Below, piece by piece: positions 1 through 5,805 of a DNA stretch of 14,140 nt. The stretch's first letter is position 1, and each line of letters begins with the position of its first letter. Under the pieces are notes generated by a model. It was not told the origin of the DNA, searched no databases, and saw only the letters and a list, made by a program, of their open reading frames with translations. This DNA comes from Spirochaetota bacterium (GTDB taxonomy: Bacteria > Spirochaetota > UBA4802 > UBA5368): the NCBI GenBank assembly GCA_017998475.1, contig JAGODA010000044.1, forward strand, positions 1-14,140, written 5' to 3'. The position numbers and the translations under genes are program-made.

Positions 1-55
1 CGGCATACGAATTGCATAGGAGTCTCGTGGGATCGGAGATGTATATAAGAGGCAG
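1..55 (+). other. Illumina Nextera i7-side adapter remnant (synthetic, not genomic)
   Basis: The layout matches a Nextera library end exactly in length. Bases 1-10 equal an internal part of the P7 oligo (CGGCATACGA). Bases 11-13 fill the place of its last three bases. Bases 14-21 (GCATAGGA) sit where the 8-base i7 index belongs. Bases 22-55 match the 34-base Nextera read-2 sequence with three mismatches, at 32, 43 and 52. The last 19 bases (37-55) match the Tn5 mosaic end at 17 of 19 positions. The adapter sequence is recalled from general knowledge and the alignment was done by eye. The mismatches look like low-quality read ends carried into the assembly. Genomic DNA should be taken to begin at 56. 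Confidence 0.93.
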
Positions 56-60
56 GTATA

Positions 61-621
61 TCAGTATCTTTCGACTGCATTTTGGCAGCGCACCTCGTCG
101 CAATTGATCCTGTTATCGCGCAATCTCGTCGCTATCATTCCGGCGACGTTGTCCGCGCAGACGCGGTAATGGCAGAAGTGCGCATGGAGGCACTTGAGCG
201 AGCTTGTGTCACGCGCACCGCCCACGCCGGCATCCATCACCCTCCTGATTTCAGCGGGAACCGTCGCCCCGGCCGCCGCGTTGCAGACACGTTTCCGGAA
301 AAAATACATGTGAGCCTGGGCGCTCTCCATCTTCATCGCGACGGAGATATCCTTCAGGATAAAGTCCCCGATTCTCTCGATATATCCGGCCTGTTCGAGT
401 CCGTGTATCCGCTCGTTGAGATACGGGCAGGTCAGCCAGAAAACGTTCGATACGGCCTCGTAGTTCCACTCCCCTCCACCCGCGTCCGGATCGAGAAGTA
501 TTATCCTCGGGTACCCGTATGCGCACCGATCCAGTATTCCGGAGGCGAATATATGTTCGCGGCCGATCTGCCTGCGGATTACGTCTATATCGGCATCACT
601 GAAGGAATGTTCGGCCGCCAT
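61..621 (-). CDS. DUF501 family protein
   Basis: A 186-residue protein of unknown biochemical function that resembles the DUF501 family. The family-like blocks are C33-A-Y-G-Y-P38 near the N-terminus, a central N-V-F-W-L-T-C65-P block (59-66) followed by an L-E-x-A-G-Y segment, and the strongest block G-V-G-G-A-R-D-T-S-S-L-K-C-L-H-A-H (132-148) followed by H151-Y. It ends with C174-x4-C179. The many conserved Cys and His residues suggest metal binding, which is inference. Start choice: two adjacent ATGs lie at 622-624 and 619-621. The first forms an ATGA overlap with the upstream stop, but GGAGG (629-633) sits only 4 nt from it and 7 nt from the second, so I used the second; the difference is one residue. 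It is the last gene of the enolase/FtsB-like/DUF501 cluster, an order I recall from several other bacteria. The stop lies 5 bp from the adapter, so any gene downstream is lost. Confidence 0.82.
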   Translation of the reverse strand: MAAEHSFSDADIDVIRRQIGREHIFASGILDRCAYGYPRIILLDPDAGGGEWNYEAVSNVFWLTCPYLNERIHGLEQAGYIERIGDFILKDISVAMKMESAQAHMYFFRKRVCNAAAGATVPAEIRRVMDAGVGGARDTSSLKCLHAHFCHYRVCADNVAGMIATRLRDNRINCDEVRCQNAVERY

Positions 622-1043
622 CATCCCTCCTCCGCCCTTGTTCTGCGCGCGAAATAGAAAAGAAGCGCGAGCATCGATACCACTATCCACAGGATCCTGA
701 GATGCGACGGCTCGATAAACGAGCCCCCGGAATCATCCGCGTTTTTCCCGTCCGGGACGGCAGCGTCGTCGTTCGATCGGAGGAAAACCATCCTGGCCCC
801 GTTTTCGATATACCCTGCCCGATGCGCTTCCTCGCGTAAAAGCTCCCCGCTTTTATATTTTTCGTATCGCCCGCGCAGGCCGGCGTTCTCCTCCCCGAGA
901 GTCTCGATCCTCTGTCGGAGCTTTTCCTGTTCGCGGACAAGGCGGGACCGCTCCAACAGGCCGCTCTCCCCGAATACGAAGAAGTAAACGGCCCCGAGAA
1001 ATCCGGCCAGGAGTATAAGACCTATTCGATCACCGTTTCCCAA
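621..1043 (-). CDS. FtsB/DivIC-like septum formation initiator protein with an extra C-terminal membrane segment
   Basis: A 140-residue protein. It has a short N-terminus, a transmembrane helix at about residues 6-25, a polar coiled-coil stretch at about 30-65 (heptad-like E/R/L pattern), and then the H-R-A-G-Y-I-x-N-G-A-R-M-V motif typical of the end of the FtsB/DivIC domain. Family members form the FtsL/FtsB or FtsL/DivIC complex that links early and late divisome proteins and activates septal peptidoglycan synthesis. Unusually, a linker rich in Asp, Gly and Ser is followed by a second hydrophobic segment at about 115-132 (LRILWIVVSMLALLFYFA) and a charged tail. This predicts both ends in the cytoplasm. 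The start is TTG at 1041-1043, inside the end of the enolase gene (14-bp overlap), with only a weak G-rich ribosome site upstream. The TGA stop overlaps the DUF501 start region, so translation is probably coupled. Family assignment is good; the exact start is less certain. Confidence 0.82.
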   Translation of the reverse strand: MGNGDRIGLILLAGFLGAVYFFVFGESGLLERSRLVREQEKLRQRIETLGEENAGLRGRYEKYKSGELLREEAHRAGYIENGARMVFLRSNDDAAVPDGKNADDSGGSFIEPSHLRILWIVVSMLALLFYFARRTRAEEG

Positions 1044-2328
1044 TGCTGTAAAACACCCCCCTTCCGCCGAACGCGGCCGATTCGCCGAGCTCCTCTTCGA
1101 TCCTGAGAAGCTGGTTGTATTTGGCTATCCTTTCAGAACGCGACGCCGAGCCCGTCTTGATCTGCCCCAGGTTGAGCCCGACGACAAGGTCGGCTATGGT
1201 CGTATCCTCGGTTTCGCCCGAACGATGGGAAACCACAGCGGTATAACCGGCGCGCTTCGCCATCTCGACGGCGCGCACGGTCTCTGTGAGCGTCCCGATC
1301 TGGTTTAGTTTAATGAGGATGGAGTTGGCTATCCCCTTGTCAATGCCGATCTTGAGCCGCTCGGTATTGGTGACGAACAGGTCGTCCCCGACGATCTGGA
1401 TTTTTCCGCCCAGCCTTTCGGTCATCAGTTTCCACGCGTCCCAGTCGTCCTGCGCCAGACCGTCCTCTATCGAGATGATGGGATACTTAGCGACGAGCTT
1501 CTCGTAAAATTCGACCATCTCCGCGCCGGTTCGTTCGCTCTTGTCGCTTCGCGCGAATACATACTTCTTTTTTGACTCGTCGTAGAACTCGCTCGCAGCG
1601 GGATCGAGGGCGATAAAGATATCGCTGCCCGGCTTGTATCCGGCCGCGGCTATGGCCTCCATGATCAGTTCAAGAGGCTCCTCATTCGATTTTAGCGAAG
1701 GCGCGAAGCCGCCTTCGTCGCCGACGCCCGTCGAGTACTTTTTCGCCTTCAATACCCTGGCCAGCGCGTGGAAAACCTCCGCACCCATGCGCAGCGCCTC
1801 GGCGAAGCATGATGCTCCGGCGGGCATTACCATGAATTCCTGTAAATCCACGTTCGAATCGGCGTGAGAGCCGCCGTTGAGTATGTTCATCATGGGTACC
1901 GGTAGCTCGCAGGCGCCGACGCCTCCAAGGTAGCGATAGAGAGGAATGCCGAGCGTCTCTGCGACCGCCCTCGCGCACGCGAGCGAAACCCCCAGCATGG
2001 CGTTGGCGCCGAGCTTCGATTTGTTCGCGGTACCGTCCAGCTCGATGAGTGTCTTGTCGATAAGAATCTGGTCCATGGCGTCCATCTCGATAAGCGCGCC
2101 CATAATCGTCTCGTTTACGTTTTTTACCGCGTTCAGAACCCCTTTCCCGCCGTAACGCTTTTTGTCTCCGTCGCGGAGCTCAACCGCCTCGTGGTCGCCC
2201 GTCGACGCGCCCGATGGAACCGCCGCCCTCCCGAATACGCCGGAAGACAGCTCCACCTCTACCTCGACGGTCGGGTTTCCGCGCGAATCGAGAATTTCAC
2301 GCGCGTTGATATCGCTTATCAGTGTCAT
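1030..2328 (-). CDS. eno: Enolase (phosphopyruvate hydratase)
   Basis: A 432-residue enolase of normal bacterial length. It catalyses the reversible dehydration of 2-phosphoglycerate to phosphoenolpyruvate in glycolysis, in the cytoplasm, with Mg2+. Visible hallmarks are the N-terminal A-R-E-I-L-D-S-R-G-N-P-T block, the mobile P-S-G-A-S-T-G loop (38-44), N-G-G-S-H-A-D-S-N-V-D-L-Q-E-F-M, the metal-ligand segments S-I-E-D-G-L and V-G-D-D-L-F-V-T-N, the signature L-I-K-L-N-Q-I-G-T-L-T-E, and S-H-R-S-G-E-T-E-D. An in-frame ATG two codons upstream (2332-2334) is only 1 nt from the AGGAG ribosome site. The ATG at 2326-2328 is 7 nt from it and gives the usual M-T-L-I-S-D-I-N start, so I chose that. 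It heads the cluster with the FtsB-like and DUF501 genes, and its last 14 bp overlap the next gene. Confidence 0.98.
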   Translation of the reverse strand: MTLISDINAREILDSRGNPTVEVEVELSSGVFGRAAVPSGASTGDHEAVELRDGDKKRYGGKGVLNAVKNVNETIMGALIEMDAMDQILIDKTLIELDGTANKSKLGANAMLGVSLACARAVAETLGIPLYRYLGGVGACELPVPMMNILNGGSHADSNVDLQEFMVMPAGASCFAEALRMGAEVFHALARVLKAKKYSTGVGDEGGFAPSLKSNEEPLELIMEAIAAAGYKPGSDIFIALDPAASEFYDESKKKYVFARSDKSERTGAEMVEFYEKLVAKYPIISIEDGLAQDDWDAWKLMTERLGGKIQIVGDDLFVTNTERLKIGIDKGIANSILIKLNQIGTLTETVRAVEMAKRAGYTAVVSHRSGETEDTTIADLVVGLNLGQIKTGSASRSERIAKYNQLLRIEEELGESAAFGGRGVFYSIGKR

Positions 2329-2477
2329 GACCATTCTCCTTATAAAGGCTGTATTTGCCGCGAAGCCGGCGGCACCGACCGTGTGGAAAGCACATTACTC
2401 CGACCCTGGTGACGTTGACAGAACCCCGCGGATGCGTACCGGCATGATTATCCGGAGACTGCACCGTCACACAAACT

Positions 2478-2485
2478 TTTATAAT
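2478..2485. promoter_or_regulatory. AT-rich patch with a perfect -10 (TATAAT) on + and a near -10 on -
   Basis: On the plus strand TATAAT occupies 2480-2485. On the minus strand TATAAA occupies 2483-2478, so the two -10-like elements overlap inside a short AT-rich patch (about 2475-2502) in an otherwise GC-rich region. The patch sits between the divergent eno and membrane-protein genes, where promoters for both are expected. Neither strand has a good -35 at 16-18 bp, which lowers confidence. The plus-strand element would start transcripts near 2492; the minus-strand one would give eno a leader of roughly 140 nt. Confidence 0.35.
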
Positions 2486-2522
2486 AAGCAAGTAAATTTT
2501 AACGGCCTGTTCGCGTAGTTTC

Positions 2523-2551
2523 TTGACATGCGTCCCTCGTTCGTGCCAAAT
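2523..2551 (+). promoter_or_regulatory. Candidate promoter with consensus -35 just before the membrane-protein gene
   Basis: TTGACA at 2523-2528 is a perfect -35. With a 17-bp spacer the -10 position (2546-2551, CCAAAT) matches consensus at only its last three bases. Transcription would then begin at about 2558, at the ATG of the next gene, giving a leaderless message. That would explain why no ribosome-binding site is visible there. The poor -10 makes this tentative, and the TATAAT at 2480 is an alternative. Confidence 0.25.
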
Positions 2552-2557
2552 CTGATC

Positions 2558-3154
2558 ATGGAAAACCGGAGCGACAGAATACGCGAACGCATCGAGCGGT
2601 ACCGCCAGGGACTCCCATCGGAGGAGACTTCCAAAAAACGCAGATTTTCGCGCACGCTTGTAATAATCAATCTCCTTCTGCTGATCGTGATGATATTCGT
2701 GTTCAGGCGTCCCGTCGACCGCGCATACCACACCGCGAGCGTCGAGTTCGACGGAGCGATCTACCGCCTTTCATTGATGCGCGGAGGCGGCTCTGACGGC
2801 TACCGGGCATCGCTCAGCATTGAGTCGGGAACCGGCGCGGCGAAAACCATACTCTTTTCCCCTCCCGTGGCGGTGTTATACATTATGTACGATTCCGACG
2901 AGATCGATCGGATCGAATTCGGCGAGTCAACATCGCGACTCGCTCTTCATCCCGGCGAAACACGCAACTTCGCGAAACGGATTCCAGCATCCGGCATAGA
3001 AAAGTTCGCGAAGGAGCGTCCGGACGCGCTTGTCCCGCCGAGGAGAACCATCTTTTCCAGGGACCAGTTCATCCCTCTCAAGGCCAGGCTTACCATCAAT
3101 ACGGGTGGAAGGATATCCACCACGCTCGATTTCAGATACGAGGTGGACAGGTGA
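2558..3154 (+). CDS. Single-pass membrane protein of unknown function
   Basis: I do not recognise a family. The predicted 198-residue protein has a highly charged N-terminus (residues 1-32, rich in Arg and Glu and ending K-K-R-R), one hydrophobic helix at about 33-49 (T-L-V-I-I-N-L-L-L-L-I-V-M-I-F-V-F), then R-R-P and about 145 residues that look beta-rich and are probably extracytoplasmic. The basic residues before the helix suggest an N-in, C-out topology. There are no cysteines in the outer part, no lipobox, and no catalytic motif I can name. An in-frame ATG lies at 2528, but it falls within the TTGACA element. Neither start has a clear Shine-Dalgarno, so the start is uncertain by 10 residues. 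Its TGA overlaps the GTG of the dCMP deaminase gene (GTGA), so the two are very likely co-translated. Confidence 0.75.
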   Translation: MENRSDRIRERIERYRQGLPSEETSKKRRFSRTLVIINLLLLIVMIFVFRRPVDRAYHTASVEFDGAIYRLSLMRGGGSDGYRASLSIESGTGAAKTILFSPPVAVLYIMYDSDEIDRIEFGESTSRLALHPGETRNFAKRIPASGIEKFAKERPDALVPPRRTIFSRDQFIPLKARLTINTGGRISTTLDFRYEVDR

Positions 3155-3600
3155 CCGACAGACCGTCGTGGGACGAGTATTTCATGAAAATCGCGGATGA
3201 TGTCGCCACGCGCGCCACCTGCGTACGCCGCCGGGTAGGCGCGCTCATAGTCAAGGACCGCCGGATCCTGACGACCGGTTACAACGGGGTCCCCGCGGGC
3301 ATCACTCACTGCACGCCCGAAACCTGCCTCCGAACCATCTACAACGTGCCGTCGGGCGAGCGCCACGAGCTGTGCAGGGGGCTTCACGCCGAACAGAACG
3401 CCATTATACAGGCCGCGTACCACGGCGTGTCGATCAAGGGGGCCGTGATTTACATCACCAACCAGCCCTGCTCGATCTGCACGAAGATGCTCATAAACAG
3501 CGGCATCCGCACTTTCATCTTCCGCGATCCCTACAACGACCCTCTCGCCCAGGAGATGATGCGCGAGGCCGGGGTGGAGCTTATCGTCTATCGCGGATGA
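3151..3600 (+). CDS. Deoxycytidylate (dCMP) deaminase, ComEB-like
   Basis: A 149-residue zinc-dependent deaminase of the cytidine/dCMP deaminase fold. It should convert dCMP to dUMP, supplying thymidylate synthase in the cytoplasm. The active-site motif H79-A-E81-Q-N-A is followed by P-C107-S-I-C110, giving the His/Cys/Cys zinc ligands and the proton-shuttling Glu. The nucleotide-binding G-Y-N-G-V-P-A-G (43-50) and the extra cysteines C54, C59 and C75 are typical of dCMP deaminases rather than of cytidine or tRNA-adenosine deaminases. Length is normal for bacterial enzymes. The start is GTG overlapping the upstream stop (GTGA), with a GAGGTGG ribosome site a few bases before. The end overlaps the convergent DUF4185 gene by 13 bp. 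Confidence 0.93.
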   Translation: MTDRPSWDEYFMKIADDVATRATCVRRRVGALIVKDRRILTTGYNGVPAGITHCTPETCLRTIYNVPSGERHELCRGLHAEQNAIIQAAYHGVSIKGAVIYITNQPCSICTKMLINSGIRTFIFRDPYNDPLAQEMMREAGVELIVYRG

Positions 3601-4688
3601 GGCAGGCGTATCTTTATCAACTGGGGCTGGTATTCGATGGGATGCATATAGATGGCGTAGAGGTCGCGCCCTTCCGAGAAGATTTCCTTCCCCGAATAGT
3701 ACCACGCGTGCCGGTCACCGGCGTCTGAGGGCAAAGCGGGGGGAGCGTACACCGTTTGTCCCCGTGCGGTGTGGAGTTCGGCGAAATCTCCGAAAGTCAC
3801 CATCACGATCTCGCCCGTCCCTATCCGGCAGTATAACAGAATGTATCCTCCGGTGTTCTCATTGTACGAGAGCGAGCATTCGCCCGCCACACCCTCCAGA
3901 AAGCCATGCGCTTTCTCCATGATTCCGGTCCAGCTTCCGTCCCCGGCGAGAAACGTATACGCGCGACGGTCCTCGATGCCATCGATCGGGGCCCGTGCGA
4001 TCTTGACGCGCGATACGCCCGAACCGTCGACGAACTGCCCGACCGTATACACCGTGCCCATGCGTTCGATAACACACGCACCGAACGCCGGCGACGTCCC
4101 GGGAAACACATCCGGCAGGCGGATGAATTCCACCGGCTTTCCCGGTGACCATGCGATCGGCACGCTCCATCGCGCGAGCCCCACTCCATCCATTCTGAAA
4201 CCGAAAGGCTTTCCGGGATCGGTTATCCGTATGCGCAGGTAATAGACGAATACCCGGTCGCCCGTTCTCAGTCCGTCCACCGCCCAGAGGCGGTCCCTCT
4301 CGGGACGTTCGCCCGGTTTAAGCTTCAGAAACTGGGCGACACGACCGTTCTCCCGGTGAAAGGTGAAATGAAGCGACCGGATGTTTTCGCCGGTAATCGC
4401 CGGAGTAAACGCCAGCGAATTGGAAATCATCGCGTTTGCGTCCGCCCTCTCCGAAAAAGTCGCGGAGGCGGATACCTCGCCTTTCCATTTACCCAGGATG
4501 GTATCGCCGAAGGTCCACATGGTCAGTGAATCGTTGAAAGGGATCGGCGATACGCCGTCCTGGCCCAGGACCGATTCCAGCCTGGACTCGCCGAACAGAC
4601 CCAGGCTCTCCGTACTTCCCGCGCACGAGCAGAGAACGAACAGTAAAATCGCCGCCCATGCGAGGAGCTTCGTTCGATGGACCAGCAT
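3588..4688 (-). CDS. DUF4185-like lipoprotein
   Basis: A 366-residue predicted lipoprotein. The signal sequence is basic (H-R-T-K) then hydrophobic (about 8-19), and ends in L19-C-S-C22-A-G. Cys22 is the likely lipidated residue; Cys at -2 is not the classic lipobox but is tolerated in relaxed versions. The mature part begins with a G-x-D-G-V-S-P-I-P-F-N-D-S-L-T-M-W-T-F-G-D-T block and continues with regularly spaced beta-strand-like segments (for example A-P-I-D-G-I-E, S-L-S-Y-N-E-N-T-G-G-Y). This resembles DUF4185, a beta-propeller-like domain related in shape to GH43-type glycosidases. Enzyme activity is not shown. ATG at 4686-4688 follows the pcm stop directly (TAGATG), with AGGA 7 nt upstream, so it should be co-translated with pcm. 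The two products may act in the same extracytoplasmic compartment, which is inference. Confidence 0.7.
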   Translation of the reverse strand: MLVHRTKLLAWAAILLFVLCSCAGSTESLGLFGESRLESVLGQDGVSPIPFNDSLTMWTFGDTILGKWKGEVSASATFSERADANAMISNSLAFTPAITGENIRSLHFTFHRENGRVAQFLKLKPGERPERDRLWAVDGLRTGDRVFVYYLRIRITDPGKPFGFRMDGVGLARWSVPIAWSPGKPVEFIRLPDVFPGTSPAFGACVIERMGTVYTVGQFVDGSGVSRVKIARAPIDGIEDRRAYTFLAGDGSWTGIMEKAHGFLEGVAGECSLSYNENTGGYILLYCRIGTGEIVMVTFGDFAELHTARGQTVYAPPALPSDAGDRHAWYYSGKEIFSEGRDLYAIYMHPIEYQPQLIKIRLPHPR

Positions 4689-5429
4689 CTATCGTTCCTT
4701 TTCTCCGCGTACCATGGGGACGAAGCGCACGTACGTGACGGTTCGTCTTGTTATCGATGATCCGCGCTTTTCGACCACCACCAGCTCCTGATTGAATTCC
4801 CCCTCGGGAGCGACAAGTACGCCCCCGTCCGCGAGCTGGTCGATGAGCGACTGGGGGATGCGCGGCGGGCTTGCCGTCAGCATTATCGCGTCGAATGGGG
4901 CCTTCTCGGGCCAGCCGCGATAACCGTCACCCACGCGGACCGTAACATTCCGGTAGCCAAGGTTTTTCAGCCTCATCGCCGAGGCCTTTCCGAGTGGTTC
5001 GACAATTTCGATGGTATAGACTTCCTTTACCAGAAGGGACAGTACCGCCGCCTGATACCCGGAGCCCGTGCCTATTTCGAGCACTTTTTCACCGCCATCA
5101 AGCCGCATGAGCTCGCTCATGAGCGCGACGATGTATGGCTGGGAAATGGTCTGGCCGTACCCTATTGGAAGCGGGTGGTCTTCGTAGGCGGCGGTGATGT
5201 GCTGGTCCGGAACAAAGCGGTGACGCTCCACCGAACGCATTGCCGCGAGAACGCGACCGTCGCTGACTCCCCGGGCCTCAATCTGTTTCTTGACCATGTT
5301 TTCCCTGAGATTCTCCAACGACACCTCCTTCCCGGCGCCGCACACCAGGCACAGGCACGCAATAAGCGATATCAACGGACCGCCACGCCGTCTCCACATT
5401 CTCTTGAATTGTCGTACCGTTTCATTCAT
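4689..5429 (-). CDS. pcm: Protein-L-isoaspartate O-methyltransferase, probably exported
   Basis: A 246-residue SAM-dependent enzyme that methylates L-isoaspartyl residues in aged proteins, starting their repair to aspartate. The family pattern is clear: M-V-x-x-Q-I-E-A-R-G-V (45-55), H-R-F-V-P (70-74), Y-E-D-x-P-L-P-I-G-Y-G-Q-T-I-S-Q-P-Y (82-99), the SAM-binding V-L-E-I-G-T-G-S-G-Y (116-125), and D-A-I-M-L-T-A-S-P-P further on. Ahead of this lies an N-terminal extension of about 36 residues with a basic stretch (K-R-M-W-R-R-R, 9-15) and a hydrophobic core (18-32, P-L-I-S-L-I-A-C-L-C-L-V-C-G-A). This looks like a signal peptide or lipoprotein signal (L-I-A-C25), so the enzyme probably works outside the cytoplasm. 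The frame stays open upstream to 5657, but that stretch lacks family similarity; ATG 5427-5429 is chosen despite no clear ribosome site. The stop abuts the DUF4185 gene. Confidence 0.92.
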   Translation of the reverse strand: MNETVRQFKRMWRRRGGPLISLIACLCLVCGAGKEVSLENLRENMVKKQIEARGVSDGRVLAAMRSVERHRFVPDQHITAAYEDHPLPIGYGQTISQPYIVALMSELMRLDGGEKVLEIGTGSGYQAAVLSLLVKEVYTIEIVEPLGKASAMRLKNLGYRNVTVRVGDGYRGWPEKAPFDAIMLTASPPRIPQSLIDQLADGGVLVAPEGEFNQELVVVEKRGSSITRRTVTYVRFVPMVRGEKER

Positions 5430-5805
5430 CGGGACGCCGCCGCACGCGTTGTTTTTCCCGGAACCGCATCCCGTATTCAGCCGAAGGTGCGTAACGGACC
5501 GAACCCGGGAATATATCATCAAGTACACCACCCGGCCGATAAACGAACGCTGGCCGTATGTGCCTCCTGTACTATACGAATAAACGCATCCTTCTTCAAC
5601 TAGAATTTGGCCCGGCTGCGTCCGCACGGTAAGGATTTTGCTCTTGACATTACGCATACTTTGCGGCTAATAGCTGGAAAATGGACTTGGGCGGCGACTC
5701 GGTCTGCGATCAGCTTTTCCGTGCGTGCAGAAACCGTCCCGAAACGGTCCGGTTATCGACGTTTTTCTTTCACCGATACCATTCTCACTGAGACAGAGTC
5801 GAACA
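5430..5805. other. Divergent intergenic region, 376 bp
   Basis: This lies between the divergent pcm and enzyme I genes. It holds a consensus-like -35 on the plus strand (5644-5649) with a weak -10, and a short hairpin ACCGT-CCCGAA-ACGGT (about 5733-5748) followed by a T-rich stretch near 5764-5772 in the enzyme I leader. The hairpin-to-T distance is too long for a standard terminator. The pcm frame stays open across much of the region, but I see no conserved protein there. I found no tRNA, riboswitch or repeat. Confidence 0.5.
5644..5671 (+). promoter_or_regulatory. Candidate promoter for the enzyme I gene
   Basis: TTGACA at 5644-5649 is a perfect -35. After a 16-bp spacer GCTAAT (5666-5671) matches the -10 consensus at four of six positions. 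It points towards the enzyme I gene and would give a leader of about 128 nt. It is the best plus-strand candidate in this intergenic region but remains a by-eye call. Confidence 0.3.

Noticed and set aside
82..657. Plus-strand open frame opposite the DUF501 gene
   Set aside because: The minus-strand frame carries conserved DUF501-like blocks and fits the operon; the plus-strand frame has no recognisable motif.
2947..3705. Minus-strand 252-codon open frame opposite the membrane protein and dCMP deaminase
   Set aside because: The deaminase on the other strand has an intact active site and a well-supported start; this frame is its shadow.
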